Origin: Methanosarcinales archaeon
GTDB lineage: Archaea; Halobacteriota; Syntropharchaeia; Alkanophagales; Methanospirareceae
Direction of reading: 5' to 3'
Length of the DNA stretch: 10,964 nt
Assembly (NCBI GenBank): GCA_003661125.1
Contig: QMVO01000032.1
Coordinates: forward strand, 1-10,964
Below, piece by piece: positions 1 through 7,223 of the stretch. The notes beneath the pieces are model-generated. The model had not been told where the DNA came from, searched no databases, and saw nothing but the letters and a program-made list of their open reading frames with translations. The position numbers and the translations under genes are program-made. Each line of letters begins with the position of its first letter. The first letter of the stretch is position 1.

Positions 1-1196
1 ACAGAGAATCTTGTATGCGTAGCGTGAATCAAATGACCACTCACGAGGAACAAGCTCGCTTTTGCGAAGGCATGCACAGCCATGTACCAGAAAGCGACGA
101 GCAAAGCCACATTTATACCATGCATCACTTCTTCGTGAACCCAATAGGAAGCGGCTGCTGCGCCGAACATCAAACCAAGGCTTGACATCGTGGATGCTGC
201 CAGTAGAACCTTCCTCTCGAGCATTCCTGATGCTGCGAGTGCACCATATAAGCCTGATATCAATCCGATGAAAAGAGCAAAGATATACACATAGTTAAGC
301 CCTGGAACGTGATGCAATTCCCACGGTCTTATATACCAGCTAATCTTGATAAATACAAAAGCACCGGCTGCTACCATGGTCGCGGAGTGTAGAAGCGCAC
401 TAACAGTTGTCGGACCCGTCATTGCAGTCATCAGCCACTCGCTGAACGGAACCTGTGCCGACTTCGTGAGCAGACCCATAAGGAAAAGGATGAGTAGAAT
501 TACTGTTCCTGCAGCACCGATATTTAAGAAGAGCGATTCCCAATTAATCTCTGATATGTTGAGATTCCCTGCGAATACCCAGATTGCGGCAATTGCAAAG
601 AACATGGGTACATCGCCAAATCTTATAGTCGAAATAGCTCGCCAGCCGCCAAAGCTCGGCGGCCAGCTCAGTTCAAGCGGTCCTACCTTTCTTTTTGGTA
701 CGCCAACGTATGCAATTTCATCATCGTCGCGGAACCAGTGTCCGATTAAACCCCACGACGCGGCTCCAAGTCCTTCCCAGCCTACAAACAGCAAGAATAG
801 ATTATCACTATAAACAACCAGAAGCATTGATGCCGTGAAAAGGTTAAAAAAGAACCAGTACCACGAGGGTCTGTAATCTCCGCGCATATACTCCAAGCCG
901 TAAATAGCAATGAAGAACGCTATAACCGCAGTTATGACTCCCATATACCTGCTTAAATAGTCAGTAATAAGGACGATATTTATCCCCAGGTCGGGGATCC
1001 AGTCGTAAGCATATCGTTGATTTTCCGGGAAAACAAAGAAGATGTAGAGGCTCATCAATACCGATACGAAGATACCGAGCACAGAAAGATAAGGCAGTTT
1101 ATCCGTCCATCTCTTACTCTTGTATGCTAAAGCAATAGGAACACTGCTAACAACCGGAGATAAGAACAGCAGTAGAAAAACAAGCCACACATTCAT
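1..1196 (-). CDS. fqoL: FqoL/FpoL (NuoL-like) subunit, partial
   Basis: This is a NuoL-family antiporter-like subunit of the membrane arm of an F420H2 dehydrogenase, predicted to move protons across the cell membrane. It is cut at its 3' end by the window start, leaving 398 codons. I translated it by hand and found no stop. Family landmarks are the TM5 glutamate in GWEGLG (E141), the TM7 lysine in TKSAQVPFSEWL (K245), SALLHSATMVAAG with H270, and HAFAKASLFLVSG with K379. The start ATG overlaps the fqoM stop as ATGA and is preceded by GGAGGTG at a 7-nt spacing, so the start is secure. Two oddities are seen: a longer hydrophilic loop (about residues 155-187) after the TM5 region, and WLMTAM where the family usually has WLPDAM. 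MrpA or hydrogenase-type relatives are possible alternatives, but the J-K-M neighbours favour Fpo/Fqo. Confidence 0.9.
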   Translation of the reverse strand, partial: MNVWLVFLLLFLSPVVSSVPIALAYKSKRWTDKLPYLSVLGIFVSVLMSLYIFFVFPENQRYAYDWIPDLGINIVLITDYLSRYMGVITAVIAFFIAIYGLEYMRGDYRPSWYWFFFNLFTASMLLVVYSDNLFLLFVGWEGLGAASWGLIGHWFRDDDEIAYVGVPKRKVGPLELSWPPSFGGWRAISTIRFGDVPMFFAIAAIWVFAGNLNISEINWESLFLNIGAAGTVILLILFLMGLLTKSAQVPFSEWLMTAMTGPTTVSALLHSATMVAAGAFVFIKISWYIRPWELHHVPGLNYVYIFALFIGLISGLYGALAASGMLERKVLLAASTMSSLGLMFGAAAASYWVHEEVMHGINVALLVAFWYMAVHAFAKASLFLVSGHLIHATHTRFS

Positions 1197-2674
1197 GGTA
1201 TAACACCTCCTAACCCCAAACCCGGAATTGAATTAAGCCCTTGAATTAACACCGTTGACAGCGGTGGGAACAGTAACAGCACCGAGAGAATACCGATGAC
1301 GAAGAGGGGAACATAAAAGTATCTGCTTATTTCAAGCCTTTTCGTATCCTTTGGCTTACCATAGAATACTTTTCGTATCGTCCAGAAGCCATACCAAACC
1401 GAGAGGATGAACATGAAGATCACAGCCAGGATAATTGGTAAGCTCCCTGTCCAGCCAAGGAATGCAGGGGATTCCGGTCTGAGGAAAGTATCCACAACTC
1501 CTCTTAATATGAAAAACTCACCGAGCATGCCGACCGTCAAGATACCACCAAGATTTAGGAATCCGACTACTGCGGCATTTGAAATCGCCGGAATGGAATC
1601 GTGCAACCCGCCCATCTTATTAAGGTCTCGAAGACCGTGATGAACCGCAATAATCCCTCCCGCCGAAGAGAACAAGATTGACTTACCAAACGCATGGGAC
1701 ATATATTGTATAACCAAGCCTATAAGCCCAAAAGGTCCGAGGCAAAGTGCTACCAGCACATAACCCATCTGCGATACCGTTGAATATGCGAGCAGTCGCT
1801 TGAAGTCGGTTTGCTTAAAGACTGAAAAACCGGCATAAATACTTGAAAATATCGCATAACCGAGTATAGGCATTCGATAAGCACTGATAAAAGAATAATC
1901 TATAAGGGCAATTCTCAGCAATACATAACCCGCCAGACCCACGGTTAGTGGGCTTAGCAATGCACTCACCGGTGTGGGTGCCTCAGCATGTGCCCACGGA
2001 AGCCATATATGTGGCCCTAAGACGGGGAGTTCTATTAACATACCGACAAGAATAAACGCCCATGCAAGCATCCCCACCGTAGCTATACCCTTAAGTGCAA
2101 GCGTATTGTTTAGGGGATCAAAAGCGATTATAATGAACCCCGCCAGTGTAAGAACACCTGCGATGGCACACCAGATTAAGTATAAGAGACCCACCCATCT
2201 CCGGTTACCATAGCCGTAGAAGTAGATGAGAAGGAAAGCGGTAATGAGCGTGATTTCCAGGAAGATGTATAAGAGGATGAGATTGCCACTATACACGAGC
2301 CACAACATCGAAACGGCATAAAAGTCATACAAGAATATGTATCTCCTGAACTCGCTCTCCGCATCCCGCTCCATCTCCTCGAACCTGTGCTTCATGTAGG
2401 GCAGCGCAAAAAGGGCGACCATCGCAGAGACCATACAGATTGTGAGTCCAAACGCATTCGAGATAAAGTCGAAATTAAGGTATATCTCTCCTATCGGGGG
2501 TGAGAACTTCATTAGGTGAATCTCGGAAGGACAGCCTTTGAAGATACAGTATATTATAGAAAAGAAAGGGATTAAAAAAGCGGCTGAAGAGAGATAAGTA
2601 GCCCCTTTTGGTCTTAAAAGAGGCGCTATAAAAACCACAATTAAGGGCAAGAGCAGGAAGTAAAGCATAATCAT
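1193..2674 (-). CDS. fqoM: FqoM/FpoM (NuoM-like) subunit
   Basis: This 493-residue, multi-pass membrane protein is a NuoM/MrpD-type proton-translocating subunit of the F420H2 dehydrogenase complex. Its length is normal for the family. Family signatures are a TM5-type glutamate (E140, in YIFLEITLI), the HIWLPWAHAEAPTPVSALL block (222-240), KRLLAYSTVSQMGYV (292-306), SHAFGKSILF (326-335) and a TM12-type glutamate in GMLGEFFILRG (E386). By eye, the TM7 and TM8 lysine positions of E. coli NuoM are E215 and G247 here, which is unusual for a proton pump. The start ATG overlaps the fqoK stop (ATGA) and has a GGTGA site 7 nt upstream. It overlaps fqoL by the same ATGA pattern, so translation is probably coupled. 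It could be named FpoN by another scheme, but the QAPT-like motif and its length fit M better. Confidence 0.87.
   Translation of the reverse strand: MIMLYFLLLPLIVVFIAPLLRPKGATYLSSAAFLIPFFSIIYCIFKGCPSEIHLMKFSPPIGEIYLNFDFISNAFGLTICMVSAMVALFALPYMKHRFEEMERDAESEFRRYIFLYDFYAVSMLWLVYSGNLILLYIFLEITLITAFLLIYFYGYGNRRWVGLLYLIWCAIAGVLTLAGFIIIAFDPLNNTLALKGIATVGMLAWAFILVGMLIELPVLGPHIWLPWAHAEAPTPVSALLSPLTVGLAGYVLLRIALIDYSFISAYRMPILGYAIFSSIYAGFSVFKQTDFKRLLAYSTVSQMGYVLVALCLGPFGLIGLVIQYMSHAFGKSILFSSAGGIIAVHHGLRDLNKMGGLHDSIPAISNAAVVGFLNLGGILTVGMLGEFFILRGVVDTFLRPESPAFLGWTGSLPIILAVIFMFILSVWYGFWTIRKVFYGKPKDTKRLEISRYFYVPLFVIGILSVLLLFPPLSTVLIQGLNSIPGLGLGGVIP
1204..1210 (-). promoter_or_regulatory. Shine-Dalgarno site of fqoL
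   Basis: The minus strand reads GGAGGTG, complementary to the 3' end of 16S rRNA, 7 nt before the fqoL ATG and inside the end of fqoM. It fixes the fqoL start and supports coupled translation. Confidence 0.8.
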
Positions 2675-2982
2675 AATTTATCACCCCCGAGAGTAATAGA
2701 ACTTGTGTAAATATTCTTTCTCTGCATGTCCATCGTTACGATGGCAGCGATGAGAACTAAAAGTTCGCCGCTGCTTGTGAAAATCGTGATGATGGCGATA
2801 CCAAAAGCAGCATCACTAATGGCAGAGAAAAGAGGGATTAGCGACATGAATACAGCACCAAACATCAGCTCCAACGCTATAAGAAGTCTAATTAAATCCT
2901 TACTTGAAATCGCGGTGAGGTAACCCACAAGCAAGATTGAAAAGGACGTTACATAGATTATTGCTAACTCGATTCCTTGCAT
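2671..2982 (-). CDS. fqoK: FqoK/FpoK (NuoK-like) subunit
   Basis: This small membrane subunit of 103 residues has about three transmembrane helices and is the NuoK/MrpC-like part of the membrane arm, helping form a proton path. Both family glutamates are visible: E38 in LIALELM and E73 in SSGELLVLIAA, matching E36 and E72 of E. coli NuoK. DLIRLLIALELMFGAV is a strong family match. The tail after about residue 88 is short and hydrophilic. The start ATG directly follows the fqoJ stop (TGA-ATG), with a GGAGGTGA site about 11 nt upstream, and the 3' end overlaps fqoM by ATGA. All of this points to one operon with coupled translation. Confidence 0.92.
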   Translation of the reverse strand: MQGIELAIIYVTSFSILLVGYLTAISSKDLIRLLIALELMFGAVFMSLIPLFSAISDAAFGIAIITIFTSSGELLVLIAAIVTMDMQRKNIYTSSITLGGDKL

Positions 2983-3462
2983 TCAGCTCTTTCTCACCTC
3001 CTTTTCTATTCCCATTTTTAACACTGACAGCAACAGTAGAATAATAAGTGCGGTAAGGGATAAAATGAGCAGGAGATATTCAGGCGTCATAAACTTCGGA
3101 AGCGCAAATTGAATCTTTTCGAGTGGAGCAAGGTTGGAGATGTGCACGGAAAAAGCGAGAATAAAAGCGGTTATAATCACAGGTAGCGCCCATAACACGG
3201 AAATTTGCCGCTCGGGCGCGAATCTGTAAGTTGCTGCCAGCGCTACTGTTACTATTCCAATCGCGCCCACAAATATAAACACAATTAAAACAAAAACAGG
3301 CTGGAGGTTGAAAAGCGCATAAACACCCGCAACCATAATCAATGTTGCTGACATGAACATCGAAGCGTAGAAGTTATCGCGGGTAAGCAGCACTGCTAAA
3401 GAGGACAACACGGCTACGCCCGCAATCGCAAACAACAACAACGTTTCGATTTCGATACTCAT
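2983..3462 (-). CDS. fqoJ: FqoJ/FpoJ (NuoJ-like) subunit
   Basis: This 159-residue membrane subunit is NuoJ-like, part of the membrane arm that links the quinone site to the pumping subunits. About five hydrophobic helices are visible. The block VFVLIVFIFVGAIGIVTVAL (57-76) corresponds to the conserved TM3 region of NuoJ (usually YVGAI). I chose the ATG at 3462. Upstream in-frame starts would run into the kinase gene and add a basic, non-membrane extension (about 58 residues for the longest). No SD site is clear here, unlike fqoK, fqoM and fqoL, which suggests a first-in-operon, short-leader mRNA. Both halves lie in one reading frame, whereas I recall FpoJ being split in Methanosarcina. The kinase gene ends 73 nt upstream. 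Confidence 0.88.
   Translation of the reverse strand: MSIEIETLLLFAIAGVAVLSSLAVLLTRDNFYASMFMSATLIMVAGVYALFNLQPVFVLIVFIFVGAIGIVTVALAATYRFAPERQISVLWALPVIITAFILAFSVHISNLAPLEKIQFALPKFMTPEYLLLILSLTALIILLLLSVLKMGIEKEVRKS
2995..3001 (-). promoter_or_regulatory. Shine-Dalgarno site of fqoK
   Basis: The minus strand has GGAGGTG within an AAGGAGGTGAG context, inside the last codons of fqoJ and about 12 nt before the fqoK ATG. It decides the fqoK start. Confidence 0.7.
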
Positions 3463-3507
3463 GGATTCAAAATTTTGCACAATAGTTAAAAAGACTTTCG
3501 GTTTTTT

Positions 3508-3520
3508 TCGATAATATCGA
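3508..3520 (-). promoter_or_regulatory. Near-palindrome upstream of fqoJ, possible operator
   Basis: TCGATAATATCGA is an inverted repeat with 6-nt arms around a single centre base. It lies in the 73-nt gap between the kinase stop and the fqoJ ATG, about 46 nt before the start. On the minus strand an A7 run follows, and then a T5 run (3488-3492) that could end kinase transcription. The size and place suit a dimeric regulator site or the loop of a short hairpin. Function is inferred only. Confidence 0.3.
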
Positions 3521-3535
3521 GTCGAGAAGAATCCC

Positions 3536-5296
3536 TCAACCATTCTTACCCCCTGCCCATTTCGGCAGCCAAAAGATAAATGTGCTCCCCTTACCGAGCT
3601 CGCTCTCCGCCCATATTCGTCCATTATGGGCTTCAATTATCCCCTTGCATATCGCCAGTCCGAGGCCAGTTCCTCCTGCTTCTCTGGTTGACGTACTGTC
3701 AACTTGATAAAACTTCTCGAACACCATATCCAAATCTTCTGGTGCGATTCCAATCCCGGTGTCGCGTACTTTGACTTCTACCTGCCCGTCCAGGTCGTGG
3801 GCTTTTATGCTGATTTCTCCGCTCCTTGGCGTGAATTTAATTGCGTTAGTGAGGAGGTTTGTGATCACCTGAGTAAGTTTCTCTCGGTCGCCCTTAACCG
3901 GAGAGATACCTTCAGGTAGATCAACGTCCAGTTTTATCCCCTTCTCCATCGCTGCCTGTTTCACACTTTCGATAGAATCCGCAATTACAGAATCCAATGG
4001 CACACTCCCAATTTTCAGTTCCATTCTACCGGATTCTATTCTGGACAGATCAAGAAGATCATTAACAAGGTTCGTTTGACGGTCTATATTCCTGAGAATA
4101 ATGTCCAGCATTTCTCGCTTCGTCTTTTCCCCGGCGTCTCGCATATTAAGCACCTGTGCCGATGTTCTCATGGCGGCAAGCGGTGTCTTGAGTTCATGCG
4201 ACACCATAGAAACAAAGTCGGATTTTAATTTATCCAGTTCTTTGAGCCGCTCATTCGTCAGTACAAGTTCCTTGTTCATTCGAATCATGTCGGCGGTTTT
4301 CGATTTTACCTCCGCTTCCAGCGTTTTGTTCCACCTAGAGAACATCATGATCAATCCAAGGCTTCCGCCCAGGATAATCGCGATGACAGTGCCTAAAAAA
4401 ATCATTTGCCTGGCATAAACCGAGCGTATCAGATGATCTACCTCACTTGCAGGTACTGAAATAGCCACTGACCATAATTGGTTGCGCCATCGGACGGGTG
4501 CAAATGCCACGATTTGGTCTAAGTTCGATTTTTCTCCTTCTTCGTGGTAAACTGCTGTCCCCTCTGAACCGTTCATCTGTTCGTTGAGAATTTCCAGCCA
4601 TCCATCGCTTGTGCTATTCTTATTCAGCATCTTGATGTAGTTCTTACCGATTGCTTTCTTTCCTGCTCCTTCGAAGAGCGACTTCCCCTTATTATCTATC
4701 ATATACACGTATCCTGTTCGGTTCTGCATGATTGGTGTGAGAAATCGGTCGGTGATGGTGGACATTCGTATAATGGCGAGAATGACGCCCCTGAAATTCT
4801 CCCCTTCATATACGGGAACCCAGATGAAGGAGCCCAAACCACCCTCAAATAGTAGTGTAGGTCTGGAAATATTCGTTTTTCTTGAGTCACGCGCGGAATC
4901 AAAGGCGCTGCTTCTGTTTTCCGCGTATAGGTCATACCCAACCGGGGCGCGATATTCCGGGTAACCATATACAACTACACCATTCCGGTCAATAAACTCA
5001 ATGCTATAAAAGCCGCTCGTTTTCTCGTAGATCGTCTTAAAGCAGCGTGTAAGATTAGTAATTTCGTCACCAGATCTATCGCGTGCGAGTATCTCTATAA
5101 TGGTTACGCGCTCCTCGGCAAAACTCGCAATGCCCAAAGCCGCCTGTCTTGCCAGCAGCAATTGCTGCTCACTGAATTGCTCCTGAACTATTTCCTCCAC
5201 TTCTCCGTGGGTTTTGAACCCCAACGAGGCTACGGTACATATAAGGATGATACAGATTACCAGTATAACCACCCGGTTATCTCTTTTTATCCTCAT
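3536..5296 (-). CDS. Membrane sensor histidine kinase, dCache type
   Basis: This is a two-component sensor kinase that should autophosphorylate on histidine and pass the phosphate to the adjacent regulator. Residue numbers here count from the longer TTG start at 5311; subtract 5 for the ATG. TM1 is about 13-31 and TM2 about 303-325. Between them is a large extracytoplasmic sensor region that looks like a double Cache domain, with PAS-like strands at SIEFIDRNGVVVYG and YVYMIDNKGKSLF. A helical linker (about 330-363) leads to a HisKA domain with MVSHELKTPL (phospho-acceptor H372). The ATPase domain has NLLTNAIKF (N-box), DTGIGI and GGTGLGLAI. No HAMP domain is evident. I prefer the ATG at 5296 over the TTG at 5311; neither has an SD site. 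The ligand is unknown. It lies 48 nt after the regulator gene and 73 nt before fqoJ. Confidence 0.9.
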   Translation of the reverse strand: MRIKRDNRVVILVICIILICTVASLGFKTHGEVEEIVQEQFSEQQLLLARQAALGIASFAEERVTIIEILARDRSGDEITNLTRCFKTIYEKTSGFYSIEFIDRNGVVVYGYPEYRAPVGYDLYAENRSSAFDSARDSRKTNISRPTLLFEGGLGSFIWVPVYEGENFRGVILAIIRMSTITDRFLTPIMQNRTGYVYMIDNKGKSLFEGAGKKAIGKNYIKMLNKNSTSDGWLEILNEQMNGSEGTAVYHEEGEKSNLDQIVAFAPVRWRNQLWSVAISVPASEVDHLIRSVYARQMIFLGTVIAIILGGSLGLIMMFSRWNKTLEAEVKSKTADMIRMNKELVLTNERLKELDKLKSDFVSMVSHELKTPLAAMRTSAQVLNMRDAGEKTKREMLDIILRNIDRQTNLVNDLLDLSRIESGRMELKIGSVPLDSVIADSIESVKQAAMEKGIKLDVDLPEGISPVKGDREKLTQVITNLLTNAIKFTPRSGEISIKAHDLDGQVEVKVRDTGIGIAPEDLDMVFEKFYQVDSTSTREAGGTGLGLAICKGIIEAHNGRIWAESELGKGSTFIFWLPKWAGGKNG

Positions 5297-5344
5297 ATTT
5301 GTAAGTAACAAAACAGGTTAATTGGATTTATTTAGAATTTTAAG

Positions 5345-5857
5345 TCAGGGCGCGGTTCTGCGCAGAACTGCCTTTATCCGCGCTTTTAATTCAGCCAAAT
5401 CAAACGGTTTTGTAACATAATCATCAGCACCAATTTCAATGCCTTTGATTTTGTCAGAAGTCTCGCCCTTTGCGGTGAGCATAATTATTGGAATGGAATT
5501 CGTCGCATCATCCTTTTTCAGCCGCTGACAGACCTCGAATCCATTCAGCTTGGGGAGCATCAAATCAAGAAGCAAGAGGTCGGGAATCTCACTCCTCACC
5601 TTCTCCAGTGCCTCGACACCGTCCTGAGCTTCGATGACATTGAAGTCCTCCATTTCTAACGCTCTTTTTAGCGGTAACAAGGTATCAAGCTCGTCGTCAA
5701 CTATTAGAATCTTGGTTCGTGTATCAGAGAGCCTTTTAATCCTTTTCTCTACTTCGCTTTCTGTTATGCCCAATTGCTCTGCTATCGCATCATAGGAAAG
5801 CATAGCGTTTTTTTGTAGCATTTCAACGATTTTCCTATCAGTGTCGTCCAATTGCAT
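5345..5857 (-). CDS. Response regulator with N-terminal AsnC-type HTH
   Basis: This 170-residue regulator has its domains in an unusual order. Residues 1-45 look like the winged-helix DNA-binding part of Lrp/AsnC proteins (LDDTDRKIVEMLQKNAMLSY, then AIAEQLGITESEVEKRIKRL). Residues about 47-167 form a CheY-like receiver with the acidic pair D54/D55, phospho-acceptor D98 (LLLLDLMLPKLNG), T128 and K150 (VTKPFD). The linker is only a few residues, and there is no C-terminal output domain. The start ATG has a strong GGGAGG site upstream and the HTH begins at once, so the fusion is not a start error. The sensor kinase follows 48 nt downstream on the same strand and is its likely partner. I infer phosphorylation-controlled DNA binding; its targets are unknown, with fqoJKML the nearest candidates. 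Confidence 0.9.
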   Translation of the reverse strand: MQLDDTDRKIVEMLQKNAMLSYDAIAEQLGITESEVEKRIKRLSDTRTKILIVDDELDTLLPLKRALEMEDFNVIEAQDGVEALEKVRSEIPDLLLLDLMLPKLNGFEVCQRLKKDDATNSIPIIMLTAKGETSDKIKGIEIGADDYVTKPFDLAELKARIKAVLRRTAP

Positions 5858-5862
5858 TTTTC

Positions 5863-5868
5863 CCTCCC
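5863..5868 (-). promoter_or_regulatory. Shine-Dalgarno site of the response regulator
   Basis: The minus strand reads GGGAGG 5 nt before the ATG at 5857. It fixes the start of the regulator and so supports the N-terminal HTH as real coding sequence. Confidence 0.75.
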
Positions 5869-5899
5869 GCGGTCCCTTTTTTCATATTTCTTTGTTTTT

Positions 5900-5915
5900 A
5901 TTTTTATATTTATCC
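5900..5915 (-). promoter_or_regulatory. TATA-like promoter of the regulator/kinase genes
   Basis: The minus strand has GGATAAATATAAAAAT, an A/T-rich box resembling an archaeal TATA element. Transcription would begin about 25 nt downstream, near 5881, giving a leader of about 24 nt that still holds the SD site. AT-rich tetranucleotide-like repeats (AAGT, AAAT units) lie just upstream at 5916-5937. The rest of the 5858-5980 gap holds nothing else I can name. Confidence 0.4.
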
Positions 5916-5980
5916 ATTTATTTATTTACTTACTTTACCCCTTGAGAGAACAAAATTTGTGATGGCTTTTTACTCAACCC

Positions 5981-7111
5981 TTAGTCATCAGCTTTCTCCC
6001 ACTCTTGTATGTACTTCACCCCTAATTCTTTTAGCCTTGCTTTATCTATATGCGCTCCTATCGTGTATCTGTGGATGAAGCGCTCGAACTCAGTATGTAA
6101 AGAATGAAAAGCGGGATGTTCAGCAGAAAACGACTCATTATCTCTCAGGAATTCGTATTTTATCTCAAAGTGAACTGCAGACCTCGTCAGTCGCTTTAGT
6201 TCGTCAAAATCCAGCGAATGATAGACGTGCATGGGTATATCCAGCACTTTTAACCTTACTACTTTATTTTGAGGGTTGCATTCCTGTATGCAGCGTTTTA
6301 TCGCCCTTTTTATTTCGCGTTCATCAAGATTGCTACAAACTATCGGCTCCAAATCCACCATCTCTCTTGTTCTTAAAGGGTGAAATATGACCTCATTTTC
6401 GCTATTTCCACTCAATTTGACTTCCAAAAAGCCTTTATTGTCATTCACCTCGTTGAAGCTGAATCTTTCTGTCGAGCCCGCGTAGTAAGCGTTGGTTCGT
6501 ACTCTCGTGCAACCATGAAAATGCCCCAACGCGAGATAGTCAAAACACGATAAGTCGTCAATATTTACTACTTGCTCATTGAATTCGCCCATCATAAATG
6601 CCGGTAGTCCTGCACCGAGAACGCATGCATGGAGAAGTGCAATATTAAACCCGTTGTTACATAAAACCATCTTCTTTTTTTCGCCCTCAATATCATCGCA
6701 ATGAGGAAGCGCATGGATTATTAAGTCACCAAGTTCAACAAGTTCGTATTTCCTTTTATAAACTACGTGAACATCGGGAATATGCTCAAATAGGCTGAAT
6801 ACACTACCCGTTTCCTGCAATCGGGGCGTTTCGTGATTGCCTGAAATCACTACAAAAGGGATGCCTGCTTCACTTAATCTTATTAATTGCCCAAGAACGA
6901 AAGAAATAGCGCGGTTTGTCGGACGTACGGAATCAAACAAGTCGCCTGCGTGCAATATGGCATCGGGTTTTTTCTTCAACGCATAATCTACGAATTGCTT
7001 GAACGCATCATAGGTGTCTACTTCACGCTGGTTCAGTCCTGTCACTTCATCTAGCTTTCGATATGCCGAGTAACCTATATGCGTGTCCGCAAGGTGGAAT
7101 ATTTTTTTCAT
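5981..7111 (-). CDS. Mre11/SbcD-type DNA repair exonuclease
   Basis: This metallophosphoesterase of 376 residues belongs to the Mre11/SbcD nuclease family, which trims DNA ends with Mn ions in double-strand break repair, normally with the ATPase Rad50/SbcC. The full metal-binding set is visible, numbered from the ATG at 7111: D9 and H11 (LADTHIG), D57 (HAGDLFD), N92 and H93 (SGNHE), H161 (LLHA), H197 and H199 (LGHFHG). The C-terminal half (about 245-376) would be the capping and Rad50-binding part and is less conserved. A GTG at 7168 would add 19 residues, but MKKIFHLADTHIG is the typical family N-terminus. No SD site is obvious. No rad50, herA or nurA gene is next to it, which is unusual for archaea. 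A stand-alone SbcD-like phosphoesterase is the alternative reading. Confidence 0.88.
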   Translation of the reverse strand: MKKIFHLADTHIGYSAYRKLDEVTGLNQREVDTYDAFKQFVDYALKKKPDAILHAGDLFDSVRPTNRAISFVLGQLIRLSEAGIPFVVISGNHETPRLQETGSVFSLFEHIPDVHVVYKRKYELVELGDLIIHALPHCDDIEGEKKKMVLCNNGFNIALLHACVLGAGLPAFMMGEFNEQVVNIDDLSCFDYLALGHFHGCTRVRTNAYYAGSTERFSFNEVNDNKGFLEVKLSGNSENEVIFHPLRTREMVDLEPIVCSNLDEREIKRAIKRCIQECNPQNKVVRLKVLDIPMHVYHSLDFDELKRLTRSAVHFEIKYEFLRDNESFSAEHPAFHSLHTEFERFIHRYTIGAHIDKARLKELGVKYIQEWEKADD

Positions 7112-7129
7112 AAAACTTTTTTGGGATGC

Positions 7130-7143
7130 ACCCCTAAGGGGGT
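7130..7143. promoter_or_regulatory. Small GC-rich hairpin in the mre11 leader
   Basis: ACCCC-TAAG-GGGGT forms a 5-bp stem with a 4-nt loop, ending 18 nt before the mre11 ATG. A similar GGACACCCCT string recurs at 7171-7180. It may be a weak terminator or a leader structure. Function is unknown. Confidence 0.25.
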
Positions 7144-7195
7144 TGAGTTTAGAGCAAAGGTGGGACACTCGGACACCCCTTCATGTTATTAACTA

Positions 7196-7219
7196 TGCTT
7201 TTTGAAAATTTTCCAAGCA
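7196..7219. repeat. Imperfect inverted repeat downstream of hypD
   Basis: The outer arms TGCTT/AAGCA flank an inner perfect palindrome GAAAATTTTC (7204-7213), starting 4 nt after the hypD stop. It could fold at the 3' end of the hypD mRNA or bind a protein. There is no strong T-run after it on the minus strand, so it is not a clear terminator. Confidence 0.3.
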
Positions 7220-7223
7220 CTTT

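Noticed and set aside
346..813. 155-residue open frame on the plus strand
   Set aside because: It lies wholly opposite fqoL, which has clear family motifs. The translation is low-complexity (many S, P, A, T) with no recognisable domain.
3463..3636. Longer fqoJ start at 3636
   Set aside because: The extra residues overlap the kinase C-terminus in another frame and are not membrane-like; the NuoJ family begins near the ATG at 3462.
5916..5937. Tandem AAAT/AAGT-like units as a CRISPR or regulatory repeat
   Set aside because: The units are too short and irregular and are best seen as AT-rich promoter sequence.
7130..7143. The GGGGT of the leader hairpin as the mre11 Shine-Dalgarno site
   Set aside because: It is about 18 nt from the ATG, too far for normal initiation.
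7112..7168. Longer mre11 start (GTG at 7168)
   Set aside because: It adds 19 residues outside the family N-terminus; the ATG at 7111 gives the usual start just before the LADTHIG motif.
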